Below, one piece after another: positions 23,405 to 44,100 of a stretch of DNA of 64,000 nt (positions are counted from its first letter, which is position 1; the number at the start of each line of letters is the position of its first letter). The stretch is from Todiramphus chloris collaris (lineage: Eukaryota > Chordata > Aves > Coraciiformes > Alcedinidae), in assembly GCA_025345505.1 (NCBI GenBank), contig JANVCC010000064.1:422757-486756 (forward strand). Direction: 5' to 3'. The position numbers and the translations under genes were made by a program. The notes beneath the pieces are model-generated. The model made no database searches, was not told where the DNA came from, and was given only the letters and a program-made list of their open reading frames with translations.

Positions 23405-26400
23405 CTGGCAGGAGAGAACAAAGGATGGTGACACTGTATGCAAGCCTCTAGCACTCACTATAGCCCTGTCAAAGCACTAACCAGTGATTCCACAACCAAC
23501 TGGATTTAAGGTGCTGATTCCAATGCAGTTCTCCAAGATGAACAAGTATTGTGCTCTAACAAGACTCAAGGCATGTAAACTGATCACACTGACCCTCCGT
23601 CAGGGGAATCATAGAATCATAGAATGTTAGGGGTTGGAAGTGACCTAGAAAGACCATCAAGTCCAATCCCCTGCCAGAGCAGGGTCATCTAGATCAAGTC
23701 ACACAGGAAGGTGTCCAGGAGGAGTTTGAATGCCTCCAGAGCAGGAGACTCCACAGCCCCCTGGGCAGCCCGGTCCAGGCTCCGTCACCCTCACTGGGAA
23801 AAAGTTTTTCCTTATGTTTACACTAAACCTCTTGTGCTCCAACTCACTCCCATTGCCTCTTGTCCTAACACTGGATGACATTGAGAAGAGTCTGGCTCCA
23901 TCCTCCTTACAAGTTCTCTTGACTGTCTTCCACCTGCCTGAATCTTATCGCTCTGCTTGGGAACAATATCAGGGACATTTGACTGTGACTTTTCTCCCTC
24001 TGGAAAAAAAGGTTCCAAAAGCAAACTCATCCCTCTGAAAGGGTACAGCTTTGGTTCTGCAGTGCTATATCATTACATCAGCTCTGGGGATGTCACACCA
24101 TCCTTCGCAAGCGCATTACAAAGTCCCAACAGATGGCATTTTAAAGTCTGGGGATGGTGGTATTTACAGTCAGCAAAGGGACTCTGAAAAAATATATTAT
24201 TGCTTAAACAGAACAGCTTGCCATGGATCTCTGAGTCACATTTGTTCACCCCGCTGACAAGAACACAATTCTGCCTCCCCTAGCCCTCTAAAACCAAGAC
24301 AGCTATTGGAGGGCAATGTGGATTTTATACTGTCTCATGCATCACTATCAACTGTCAGCAGAGCTCCAGCTGTGGAATCTTTATTACTGGTGGTGACGTA
24401 AGAGAGAGATTGAACCCGGCTGGAGTTTCAGCCCCCATGGTGATGGTTTGCTGCATCAGTAGTTAAAAAAAGAAATCATCCTTTGAGTTTTGAAAAGAGC
24501 ATTAGATCAGAAAGTCACAGCAAGACTTTGTGCCACAATACCATTTTTACAGAGTCATTTTCAGAGCGTATCTGCAATTTCAGATGTTTCCTGTGCTGCT
24601 TCTCCCCATGTATCCCATTTGAACATTTAAGCTGTGAATTCACATTCCGTTGCAGCTGGAGAGGACTGTGAATTCAAGCCTTAACTCTGGAGATGTTCGA
24701 GCTGTTCCTCACAGCTGGGACATTCCTCTAAGATAAACCTCAACCACCTCAGGTCCCGTGAGAAAACGGATCAGAGACATGTAATCCACCAGCTGGTAGC
24801 AGGGCTTTGAGCAGGGACGAGAAATGTTTCTGCCACACATTTTATGGTGTATAAAACAATACCTTGGCCCAGGACTGCGTTCCTAGGCTGCAGGGATCCC
24901 TTGACACAAAAGGCCAGGTAGTGGCTGTACCTGGTGCATTCCTGGGCAGCTGAGTTCCAGAATAACAGCATGAAGTGGAGATGTAAGACCAAGGAATATT
25001 GAAATTATAACCATGACATTTTCTCACTGAATTTCTAGTAAACCAGGTTGTTTAAAGTTGAATTTTAAACACGGAACTTAAACCCCCCTATCTTTGCAAG
25101 TCTTCTTTGGGAAAGAAAGATATATATCCTTTAAATTTTGACAATAGCCAAATTAAATTCTGCTTTCTAAGCACTGGCAAAAGACTGCAAATTTAACAAT
25201 GCAAGTATTCAAGGGAGGATTCTTTTTCTTTTGTTTTTGTTTTTAATTGAAAGAGTTATTTGTCTTGAGTCCTGGAAAAAACCCAACATCGAGAGGGCAT
25301 AGTGAATTTGTGGTCTCCCTTTAAACAAACACTTTTGAAGTTCAGATATTCGTTCAGCCTATTTATCACTGCAAAAGACATTGAATGGTCTCTGAAAAAC
25401 TGCCCTCTTGAAACATGGCTTAATGTTCATTATTATTACGATTGCAAGCCTAATGTGACATTATTCTTGCCTATCTTCACCCTAATGTGCTATAAATCTT
25501 TACTCTGGATTACATTAAAATTTCCAAATGCCTTTCTTGGATGAATTGGGTCTCATATCCTGCAGCCAGAGATCTGGGATGATGTTCAGTATTGTCTTCC
25601 AAAGCCTGGTAAATCACGGCTATTTCACAAGTATCTCAAGGTTTTGATTTGTGGATGCTCCTGCAGTAGGGAAAAAGGTCCTTTCTTTTCCACTATCCTT
25701 GAAAGAGGAGATTTTAAGCCTTCCCTTCACTGAGGGCACTAGAAGTCATTTCCCCTATTTCTACAACTACGCTAAACTTTAGTCCCCCCTTGGTCTTTTT
25801 GTAGATGCATCAATAATGTGGTAAAGAGAAGAGTAAATGTTCCCTCTTAACTATCCTTAATAACATGATGACTGGCTGGTATCAGCTAACACCTTCCTAG
25901 GCCACGTTGATGCTGAAAACACATCTGATGCTGTCACCAACTGGGACAGCCCGTCCCTCTAAGCAGATCTTAACAATGGCTTAAATGGCACTTTGAGATC
26001 TGCTGTCAATCTCTTACTGGTTTCCCTTCACTAGATTCAATTCAAGCTTCTCCTTTTCATCCTAAATGGCAAACAAATGCTTGGGAGTTGTCATCTGTTC
26101 ATGGTCAAGCCATGATCAGAAAACAGAGGTAAATTCCATGAGTATGTTTCTTTCTGCCAGCAATTCATCAGCTCCAATCAGCTACATCCCTCGGTGAAAC
26201 CCTCACAGCTTTGGGTGAAAAGAAACCACCTGAAACCAGTGGAAGTTTGGGTGCATAACTTGATCCAAGACTTGGCTCATAATATCTTTCTTGCTGGGAA
26301 GAAAGCAACGGTGTTATAGACTTTGCAGGGAAAAGGTTCCCCCTCACTCCAGGTTCAGGCTTCACTGGTTATCTGCCCCAGCAGCTCCTGCCTTTGACTA

Positions 26401-26905
26401 TCCAATGGATCCAGCACATTCTGCCAATGTCAGCCAGCAGATGTGGATACCACAGACAGGCAGAGAGCTGGGCAGGAATGTTTCTGTGGAACAGTTTTTG
26501 GAAGGATAATGTAGTTCCTGCAAAATAGATTTTTTTTCTGGTTTTCTAATTCTAACAACAAAAAAAAATGAAAACCAAGTAGCTCATTTGGAAGCAGCAT
26601 GACATGAAAGTGCATTTGGATCCTGCACAGCGTCATGGGAGTCATAATTTGGGTCCACTTCATGCTTATTCTTGCCTATGAGCTTCATATTCTGATTCAA
26701 GGTAGAACATATACTGGGATACGGGAAATTCCCACTGTCCAGAAACTCTCTGGTATTTTCCTTACTTTTTTATTAAGAAGGAGAATTATTGTTTTATTAA
26801 GAAAGAGAATTCCTCAGAGAGTGGCTTAACAAGCCTTCTCTCTTCAGCTGGATAGTTGAGACAGCACAAGGCAATATGACACAAAGAGTTCGATGGTGGT
26901 GGTAC
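23405..26905 (-). other. FLI1: FLI1 intron 3
   Basis: A 3.5 kb intron carrying an antisense CR1 fragment 200 bases upstream of exon 4 (23607-23915). Sequence at about 25030-25560 is A/T-rich and free of recognisable repeats. I see nothing else specific. Confidence 0.8.
23607..23915 (-). mobile_element. CR1 LINE 3' fragment
   Basis: It begins with the reverse-complement tail AATCATAGAATCATAGAATG and continues with GGTTGGAAGTGACC and the CR1 ORF2 end on the minus strand. The left end is sharp; the right end is estimated where similarity fades. It lies in the same orientation as FLI1. Confidence 0.9.
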
Positions 26906-27060
26906 CTGCTGGGACAATGACTCTCCTCTCGTTGGTGGTCATGTTGGGAGGAGGTCCATTCTTCTCATCCATGTAGGTGCTGTAACTCATCGGGTTGGAC
27001 TCTGTCCCTGCTCCGATGAGTTTGCTGCATTTGTTCACACTGCAGTCTACAGGGGACTCC
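26906..27060 (-). CDS. FLI1: FLI1 exon 3
   Basis: A 155-base exon, entry phase 2 and exit phase 1. The G at 27060 completes the Arg codon of exon 2. It encodes 51 residues from [18 protein letters not shown] to NERRVIVPA. The acceptor is CAG at 27063-27061 (TTTGCATTTCAG). The donor GTACCA at 26905-26900 is a weaker match than the other FLI1 donors. The segment joins the N-terminal region to the PNT domain, whose first residues ([13 protein letters not shown]) are here. One Pro of the mammalian GPPPP run is missing, and a Thr is added in GAGTESNP, so total length is unchanged. Confidence 0.96.
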
Positions 27061-34587
<7,527 letters not shown>

Positions 34588-36726
34588 TTAGTCTCTCTTT
34601 GAGCTGGTGAGCACCTGGGAGGGCCCGGCAGCTGCGCGGCGCTGTCTGAAATTGCCATCTGCCAGCATCACGGGTTGAATCAGAGTCTTTGGGGTCCATT
34701 AACCCCTATGCAAAACTGGTGGCTTGCTTTGCTGGCTGCTGGACTGCTCTGGCTGGGGCAAGAGTTAAGGTTAACTTCACTTCTGCAAAGAGCAAAGGTG
34801 GCTGCTGAGCGCCGCGTCATTCTCCTTGCTTGCTGTGAGCAGCTCCATCCGCGCTTTCACAGAGTTACTGGCCCGCCTGCCTGCACTTACTGGTCCAAAA
34901 CCACCCAAAGAGATATGTGACATTTCTGGAGTGTCAGTTGAAGGCCTACACATCTTCTTCCAGAGGGTTTTGCACGGTGTTTATATTTTGAGGTTATAAG
35001 GGAAGGAGAAGCAGCCAGTGCAGGTCAGAGTTATGGGTGTTAGTGGTGGGATAAAAAATGCATTACTTTACACTTTGTGTTTATTTTGTGGGAAGCGTAG
35101 GGCTGGTGAGTTACCAAACTCTGCATTTCTAGAAATGCTTCAAAACAGGAAATTGTTATCCTTTTTTTTTTTTTTTTTCCCCTACCGAAACTCTGACTGT
35201 TGACAAAAAGTTTTGACTACCAATTTCCTCGTGTTGATGCGCTTGGCTTTTCTAAATGAAGCGTGCCAGGCTCTAACAGCTTTGGCAGGGTCCTGCAGTA
35301 TTCAAAGGGCATTGGACAAAGTCTGCATGTTCTTTATGGAGCTGAGTTAACCGCACATAACACAGCTGCCATTGTGGCTGGCAAGGCAGAAAGTGAACAA
35401 GGAACCTCCCAAGCTAAAAGGACACACGACTTTAATGTGAGTCAGTGGAGCTGACCTCGGAAATAAAAGCAGTGACACTCACCTACGTGGTGGACCCAGC
35501 ATTCAAAAGACCCATACCATCAGTGGGTGTGCAGCAGCAGGTTACCCATGAACATACAGACACTCTGTCTTTTGAAAGCCTGTGTGTTGCTAACCCCCCA
35601 GGGCTCAAAAATCACAGGGGACAGTCCAAATCATGAGCTTTTCAAAATAATAAATGATTGCTCTCTCCTCACCTCCCCCCAGGAGTTGTTTCTGAGGTTC
35701 CATCACCAGGAAGGGAAACAGAAATTCTGAAAACTTAGAAAAGCGCAGCTGCTGGAATCCTCTGATCACACAAGAATCTAAGTGCAAATCAGATCTTACC
35801 AGGCTCACGAGATCATCACAAGAAATGTCACTAGTTAGAGTCTGCCGGGTGAACACGAGAGCCCCTCTTAGCTTGAAATTAACCCACTTAAGAGGAGTCA
35901 GGTCCGGCCTCTGCAGTCACAAATATCAGCAATTTTCTAGCTTGGATCATGTTACAAAACCAATTAAGCCTTGAATTTAAACGGGCCTGACTGAGCTTGA
36001 ATTCGATGGAAGCCTCAAACGTCTGCCAAAGTCGTGCTGCTGTTACAGTATTTGCTGGAAATGTGTTGTGAGCAACCTCTGGCACTGCTCTGCAGAGAGG
36101 ACCAGGAACTTTTACCCCACACTGCCTAAGGCTGCATGTTGCAAGGAACTCAGACCCTGTTTATCCTTTCCAGCAGCTTTTTCTGGGTGGGTGTACCTTT
36201 CCAAAATACCCCCTCCTTTTTTTTGCTTTAATTTGAGTAAGCTTGGGAGTGGAAGGTGCTCCTCGGAGCTTACTTATGATGCAAGGCTGTAGTGACTTGT
36301 TGCTGCTCTCATTTATTTTGAGTCAGGTTCTTAGGCAGAGAGGTTCCTAAATGACACCTCTTCTGCAAGTTGCTGCTTCCTCTCAGTATAAAAAAATGTG
36401 GGCTTCCTTCCATTCCGACATGATGGGTTAGGTGAACCCCAAATACCCAGGACACTGGACTGACAGATGATCTCTAGACCGAGTCTCAGCTATACATCTT
36501 ACTGGTCAGAGGCAAGGAAACCATGAGTACCTCTAAAAATGCACAGAATAAATTTTTTAAATGTTTGGATTTGGAGATTTCCAAAACATAAACAAAATGG
36601 GAGGTTCTCAGAGAAACAATATCTGGGAAAACGCTTTTTCTGCCTAAAGACATTGTTTTTCTTCTAAAGAAAGGTTCTGATGGAAAAAAAGTTGGATAGC
36701 TGGGCTCTTTGTGGCTACTCCCCTGC

Positions 36727-36825
36727 AAAAAAAAAACAAAAAAAAAATCAAAAAAACCAAAAAAACCCCAAAAAACAACAATAAAAAAAAAACAACAACC
36801 AAAAAAAACCAACCCCCAGCCCACC
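36727..36825 (+). repeat. A-rich low-complexity tract
   Basis: Runs of A broken by single or paired C bases. It makes an artificial Phe-rich frame on the minus strand (36486-36872) that should not be taken as a protein. Confidence 0.85.
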
Positions 36826-38350
36826 CCAAAGAGCAGCACTGGACTAGGATCAATGATTAGGGTGACATCCAAGTACAGCTCTCTCTACATACACTGGCAA
36901 GTACACCCTGTGATACACAGACCAGCTGATGTAGAAGCCTGCTTCCTCAGATAAGGATCTTCCTTGAAAGACAGAGGGGCTGCTAGGCCCAGCCTACAGC
37001 AGCAACTGGTTTAACTGGGCTAATGCTAATGCTCGAGGCAGGCAGGGCTGCCCCGAGAAGCTCTGCCCTGTGCTGCTTGAACGCATCCAGACTGCAGGCT
37101 CCACCGTCTCTAGAAGCTCTGTGGCACACAGGAACAGAAATTCAAACACGACGGCTGCCGTCACGGCGGGACCGAGCGGTTGCTGACCCAGGAATCGTTT
37201 GAGCCAAACCCCTGAGTTAGTTACAGCCACAAAAGCTGCAGACTGGAGGCTCGGGGGGAACCGAAGAGGCGCAGAGCAGATCAGGCAGAGATAGCGGCTG
37301 GGAACACCTGCTTACGCTGTGGGTCCTGCATGCAAATGGCAAACGAGTGTTGCTGATGGCATGCAAGGGAAGTTGGGTGGCACATCGCCAAGCCCTGCTG
37401 CAATCGGCGTTTCTGTGTACATCCACAGCTTTGAGAGGACAAAAAAAAAGGTGGCAAGCAACGAGCAGCCTTTAGCTGGTGGGTCAGGGCAGGGGGACCC
37501 CTGGTCCTTGCAGAGAAGATTGCCTGGGACTCGGTTTAACTCTCTCAGAAGGTGACAGGGCTTGGCTGGCCTTGCCACAACTTCAGGCTGAAGACCAAGA
37601 TGTGGATCGTGTACAACCATCTATCAAAGTACACCACCACCTATTGTGTACTACTCACTGTCAGAGGTTCTGCTTGCTTAGATTCAGTTTTGAAGGACTA
37701 ATCTGTTCAGGAAGTGTTTGGCTTCAGTTCTGGTTGAGGAAGAGATCAACACTTGGATTGAATACCAGAGGGCAAATTTCCACCCCCTGGAACCGAGAGC
37801 TACTTAGTGTTTGTTGATGGGCAACTGGGAAAACAGCTCGAGGTGTTAAAGGTGCTAACATAACCTAACCAGACAGGCCACAGCTCACCAGGGCTTCCCC
37901 CACGCTGTTGCCTCCCAGGCTGTGTCCTCGAGCTGGCCAGACTGAGTCTGAGACAGGGGTCTTGTGTGTATTATTCTGGCATATATGTTACATTATATTG
38001 CCTCCGGGAATAGGCTAGCTTCAGTTTTTCCAGTTTTTAATCACATTCCTGGCATAAATGTGGCAAGCCCTGTCTACGGCAGCTCGCGGCGCAGTGAAAG
38101 GCGAGTTCACCGTGCAGAGCCACAGCCTTCCCAGGGCAGCCCTGCTGAGCTGCCACGAAGGAGAGGCTCCCATCGCCCTGCCTGCTGGAACAGCTTTGCC
38201 TAGAACACACCTCCAGGTCCCTCAGACATCGATCTGTGATAAGGCTAGATCATAAAAGTACAGTTTATAGGTGTAAAAGGTTGAATTTGCAGGTTTTCCT
38301 TCATTAGATCAGCCATTTAGACCCAGGCCCCAGGTGCTACAGTGAGGTAG

Positions 38351-38488
38351 TTCACCTGATTTTGTTCATCTGATTTAGTTCACCTGATTTTGTTCATCTG
38401 ATTTTGTTCACCTGATTTTGTTCATCTGATTTAGTTCATCTGATTTAGTTCACATAATTTTAGTTCATCTGATTTTGTTCACCTAATG
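38351..38488 (+). repeat. 14-bp minisatellite with E-boxes, about ten units
   Basis: Ten copies of TTCAYCTGATTTWG, in near-perfect 14-base register except for one 15-base unit at 38449-38463. Seven units have intact CACCTG or CATCTG (CANNTG) in the same place, and the opening unit adds another, giving eight E-boxes at 14-base steps. The last unit has decayed to CACCTAATG. It lies 3.8 kb upstream of exon 2 and 65 bases from an antisense CR1 copy. Confidence 0.9.
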
Positions 38489-38553
38489 AATTAAGCAGGA
38501 CTTTTGAGCCAATATATGGATGGAATGGGTCTGAGAAACAAGCCCTAGGTAAA

Positions 38554-38835
38554 AATCAGAGAATGGTCTGGGTTGGAAGGGACCTTAAAGATCCTTTCAT
38601 TCCAACCCCCCTGCCACGGGCAGGGACCCCTCCCACTAGAGCAGGTTGCTCAGAGCCCCATCCAACCTGGTCTTGAACACATCTGGGGATGGAGCATCCA
38701 CAGCTGCCCTGGGCAATTTGTGCCAGTGTCTCACCACCCTCAGAGTCAAGAACTTCTTCCTAATTCCTAATCTAAATCTCCCCTCTGACAGTTTGAAGCT
38801 GTTACCCCTCATCCTGTCACTACAAGCCCTTGTTC
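38554..38835 (-). mobile_element. CR1 LINE 3' fragment
   Basis: Starts AATCAGAGAATGGTCTGGGTTGGAAGGGACC, the reverse-complement CR1 3' end, then continues into the ORF2 terminus. It belongs to the same subfamily as the oppositely oriented copy at 39742-40047. Confidence 0.9.
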
Positions 38836-39741
38836 AGCTCTGGGAGAAAGGTCATGAGAACAAGAGCTGGTGAGGTGACAACAGGCAATGCTTTCACCCC
38901 AAGGATAAGCCAGTGCCTACAGTAATGGCTCGTTCCAGGTGTGTGTGATGCTTTTTCACTGACTACTGACTTTGAGCTCTTTACATTCACTTTTCTGGCC
39001 ATAACCACATTTAAAAGGCATTGCTAAAGATCAAAGGTTCACCCTCCTCCACAAAGTCTGCCTTAGAAGAGAAGAAAATGCTGAGCACGTGAACCATCAT
39101 GGCATGCATGGAAAGATTACTTCCACCTCTAGAGGGGTGACTTTTTCCTTTTCTTTTTTTTTTCAATAACATACTTTCACCACTTTCAATCAGTGAGGAA
39201 ATCACTCCTGAAATATTTGTGCAAAGAGAACATGACCAACACAGCCCCACTATCTGAAGAGCCCAGACGTATGATGCAAAGCACCAAAATATGAGGTGCC
39301 AGCAGCAACGAGGCTCACACATGGCTTTGAGGTTAGCACAGAGGATCTGTTCCTTGAATAGAAGTGACTTTGGCACTGCAGTTTTACGAGTCAGCACTTC
39401 TGCTGCCAACATCTCATACAGGCCGAAAAGAGATAACATCAGACTTACAAGAAAATGAGTCAAATATCAAATTCTAAAAAGAGACAGAGCCTGTGTTGAT
39501 CTTGGGGCAGCAAATTCGGATGGATTAGGGCACTGAATGAAGAGGCAGGAAAGCAGAGGATTATTGTCACCCCTGCCCTTGATCTTTGGCATAACCTTCA
39601 GCAAAGTATTGCCCTGTCTGTGTCTTTTTCCTCCTGTTGCTTCTCTCTTTCCCTGATCTGTGTGCACTGTACGCTCCGTGGGCACAGAGCCTCGTCCAGT
39701 GCTTTTCCTGGAACACAAACAGGAATCCAGGTCTGCAGGAA

Positions 39742-40047
39742 AGCTGGAGAGGGACTTTTTATAAGGGCGTGTGGTGACAGGACAAGGGGCAACGGTTTGA
39801 AACTAGAGCAGGGTAGATTTAGATTAGACATTAGGAAGAAGTTCTTCACTCTGATGTTGGTGAGACACTGGAACAGGTTGCCCAGAGAAGCTGTGGACAC
39901 CTCATCCCTGGAAGTGTTTCAGCCCAGGCTGGCTGGGGCTGTGAGCAACCTGCTCTAGTGGGAGGTGTCCCTGCCCATGGCAGGGGGTTGGAACGAGAAC
40001 ATCTTTAGGGTCCCTTCCAACTGAAGCCATTCTATGATTCTATGATT
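39742..40047 (+). mobile_element. CR1 LINE 3' fragment
   Basis: Encodes remnants of the CR1 ORF2 end ([20 protein letters not shown], then RHWNRLPREA) and ends in ATTCTATGATTCTATGATTC, the standard avian CR1 tail. The orientation is opposite to FLI1. Confidence 0.92.
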
Positions 40048-41118
40048 CATTTAGATAATCCAAAGCAAGGCCTGGACTGCAATCCCACACTCTAACCCAT
40101 CCAGCCTTCACAAAACACCAAGACAGCCCTCTGGAGCTCTTGCAGCACACTTTTCTTGAGGTTTGCTCACGCTACTCCACCTTCCTCACACGACATGAGG
40201 TGATTGGTGCAAGGAGTCCACAGAACTCCCCCCGGAAAATCATAATCATAAGCATTTTATTGCTAACAACCACAATCCAATCTCGTGCCCTTCACAATCA
40301 ATTTGCGGGCTGCAGCCAGCACCAGCAATCTGTCCCGACGCGCTGCAGCACGAGCAGCAGGCTCAGAGCCCTCGCCGACAAACTGCCTTGCTCTTTACCT
40401 CTTCCAGCTGCTTGCAGCGTTTGCACGGCAATCAACAGAACTACAGATTGCAAGGCAAGCTTTCCTCTGCAGCTCAGACTGCCTTGATTTTGTTTTCCAC
40501 CCAGAATGCTACAGTGGAGTGTTAACTGAGAAGAAAGCATCAGGTATTTTCACAATACGAATAAATTGGAAACTACAACTTAGTAACTGAGGCTAGGAGG
40601 GAACAGAAGATAGAAAAAAATAGCAAACACAGACTGAAATTAGTCAGCTAAAACATGGGGCAGAATGAGTTTGCAGAATTTCTCCTAGGGAAATACAGAA
40701 TTTTTCCTTATTTTTACATTCCCTCTTTCCACGAAGTTCCATGCCAGGTGGGTAAAAGATGGCTGCTAACAGGAACGCTTTGTTGTTTTGATATCAAATC
40801 CCCAAAGCCTGACTCAAAAAGGAAACAAAAATTAGATCGTGCTTCTGTAACTTCGCTTTTCAGAAGAGCCCTTGAGCTCACGCACATGTTTATAGGACCT
40901 GGACCAGTGACTATTTTTCTTAGTCTAAACTTCACATAAACCATTTCAGAGCCTAATTTGATTTGTTTCCAATAGGTAAAGGACCAAGTGGGAATAACCA
41001 GGACACAGGACAAGTTGCTTCCTCAGGGCTGATGGTAAGGAGTACCAGCCTCTGGGAAAGCTCTAGGAGGTGCCCCTGTGAGATCTCAGCACAGAGCCAG
41101 GAGAGGAACTGCAGAAAA

Positions 41119-41157
41119 ATAAATAAATACCTAAGCAAATAAATAAATAAATAAAAT
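41119..41157 (+). repeat. (AAAT)n microsatellite
   Basis: Imperfect AAAT repeat, about eight units interrupted by ACCTAAGC. Confidence 0.85.
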
Positions 41158-44100
41158 CTATCCAAATTACTGCTTTAGCCTCTTGACCTCTCAAAAGTAA
41201 TATGGTGAAATCTGAGGATGGACGTGTCTGATAGGTGATAAATCTCCATCATCTAAGTTCCTAAATCCTGGAGGTGTGCCGCAGCTCTTCCTTTAAAGAG
41301 GGAATTCCTGGGGGAATTCCTGCCCGGTTCTGCCAACCAAGACACGCAGGGTGATTTAGGATGAGCACTGAACCCTGGAGGTAAAGTTCAGCCTGGTAAA
41401 AGTGCTGGAAGCTTTGCCATTGGCAAAAATGGAAATGTCAGCTGGGTTTCAGTTGGGGGCAGCTAATTTCACTGCCAAAGGAGTCACCTCCACGAATTAA
41501 TCAGCATCATTCTGCCGTGATGGGAGGATTACATGATCTCTCAAGATCTTTTCCAAGCCATGTCATGTTTTCAGAAAATCAATCAGCCCTTGCCACATGT
41601 TAGCACTCTCCTTGGCCAGGTTACCACTCTCGTATCACCACTGAGCTCTGCCCGCAGCTTTTTTGCTCTAAAGTTGCCCCTGCTCACTAGGAATAAAACT
41701 TGACACTGCGTGGGTGATTGCTTTCCAGAGCCGGGCAGTCAAACCCACCGAGCTCTAGTTCACCACCCTTTTAAGTTGTTGTGGCTTTTTTTTTTGCCCT
41801 CACCCTCAGAACATAATTGACTGCACTGAGCAGATGCATTTGTAAACAGAGACACATGGATGTAACTGCGAACATACATACTTCAGTAAATATTATTGCA
41901 GCATTTTTATGGTCTTTTCTGCTGAAGACACATGGAGGGAAACTGCAAGATGGTTTCAGAGTCTGGCTTCCTGACAAACCCAAACTCTCCTCAGGAATAA
42001 ACGCAGTCTGTGCTACAGAGAAATTCTGTGCTGACCTCAGCTTTGTCCTGAAGCACCCACTGCCCGGCTCCTCTCCTTGATGTTGTGCCAGAGGCTGCTT
42101 TTCAGTGGCAGATTTTTCATCAGGAGTCTGTAGGCTGACCAAACGCTTTGCTTCAGAAAACTTGAGCTCACTTTTGCATTTGCCTAATACAGTAGTGCCA
42201 CCATGTCCACCAAAGCAGAGCTTTTTGGTGGTATTTTTACTCCTACCAGAAATGACCACTAGATAATGAGCCTGCTGGTTTTGTTTTCCACGTGCAAAGA
42301 GCAATAGAATCTTTTTAATATAAAGGATTCACCCTAGAAAGGAAAGCAATAAAATGAGAAACCCCACAGTACTGGGGGGATGTGGCGTGAGAGAGGGTAT
42401 GTCACACCTTTGTGCCTCCTCTTTAACGCGCTGCCTTGGAAGAGAACACAAAGCAGAGCCTTAAAAACACGAAGGAATAGGTGGAAACCATCGATTCTCA
42501 TCTTTTCAGCTGAGGTTCCTACTGCTAAAGCACTGGAAACTGTAAAAAGAGCATTCTCCCAGGAACTGGAGGTCTGGGAGGTGGCAGTTTAGAGACACAC
42601 AAATATTTCAGGTTCCTCTGAGCTCTGACTCACCACCTCCCCAATGCCCATTCATTATTTTTTATTTCACTTTGATACCATTGTCCCGGTTACATTCACA
42701 AACACCGCAATCGTATCCTGTTTTGTTCTCTGACACCATTCCCTTCACAATCGCAGGAAGCCCATCAGGAAACATTCATCGGGTGCTGTTATGTTTCCAT
42801 CCGCAGAGAACAAAACATGCACTTTCAGCCCAAGATGACTTATTCCAGACTAAGGAAAAACAACAGCATGAAAGAATCAAAGCAGAGTCTCCAGGAGAGA
42901 GCGCAGTATGAGCTTCTCCCCCAGAACAGGGGCAGGAGTCCCGAGCAATGCTCAGTGCCTCTTACCTAGGGGATGGAAAGGTTCAGCCAAAAGGAAATAA
43001 AAGGGATAATCCATCACTGACATCTACAGTGCACATGGCAAGGTCTGGACACTACAGCAGAGGGGGGCAAGCAAAAGTCCAACGGAGTCCTGCAGCTGAA
43101 TCCTAAAACAGATGTGGCTTGAGATTCCAAGTGCTAGGGCTCGAGTCTTTTTGCGCACTGGGTTTGGCCCCAGTCCCTGAGCTATGTTTGGATTAAATCT
43201 GTGTTCAGGGTCTTGGTACTCATGATATTCAGAGCATAAATTCACTGTTTCAGCCCAGAGCTGGTTACTTAGGCTCATTGTCAAGTGCACATCACACAAG
43301 TATGAAGATAAGAGGAAATGAGGGAGGTGGTTCAGGACTCATAGGAATAATTCTTCCCCAGGAAGCATCTGCACAGGCTCACTAGAGCACTGTGGAACTG
43401 CTACCTGCCTCTTCACCAGGACAAACGGCGTTTACTGGGACAGGTAAATCCTAAGGTTGAGATTTTCCAAAGAGCCTGATGTTATACAGGTCACGTTCAC
43501 ATTTAGTAGGAGCTGGGAGCCACGGTCCCTTGCACCCCTCTAAAATATTAAGTTTAAACCTCATGAGAGAGGCCAGGGCAAAGAGGAGCAGCCAGCAACA
43601 ATACCTGGAGCAGGTTTTCCCTTTGCCCACTGACCCTGGCTGCACCCACAGGTGCCATCACTGCCCAGCTGAGTGCTCAATAAAGCCCTCCATGGATGCC
43701 TTCTGCAGAATACCCAGCCTCTGCTGGCTCCTTCTCCAGTTCCCAACTGGTTTCCTCCGCTTGGCAGCGGAACTGACGGCTGCCACCCTGCTGGGATGGC
43801 ATGGAGCTGTGTTTTTCTTGTGCACCGAGCCCAGCCCCTGCGGCTCCAGTGACGAGATTGTTTCTGCATATGCCTATAGGAAAAGCAGATATTTTGTGAA
43901 CAAGCCGGCTCGTGGCATTCCAAGGAAAACAGCTCGGCAGGATTACACTGAGATATTTTCTTTGTCAATCTCCATCGAGATGTTTGAACAGGAAAACCCA
44001 GTTTACACCACTGGAAGTTCCCAGGGGCTTTTAATTTCTTGACAAAGAAATATTGATGTTTTAATTTTGGTGCACGAGCAAGGTCCTGGAAGGATCTGGG

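Noticed and set aside
36486-36872. Phe-rich 128-codon membrane-like protein
   Set aside because: Arises from translating the A-rich simple repeat at 36727-36825 in antisense.
38351-38488. CRISPR array
   Set aside because: Units are directly tandem with no spacers, and this is vertebrate intron.
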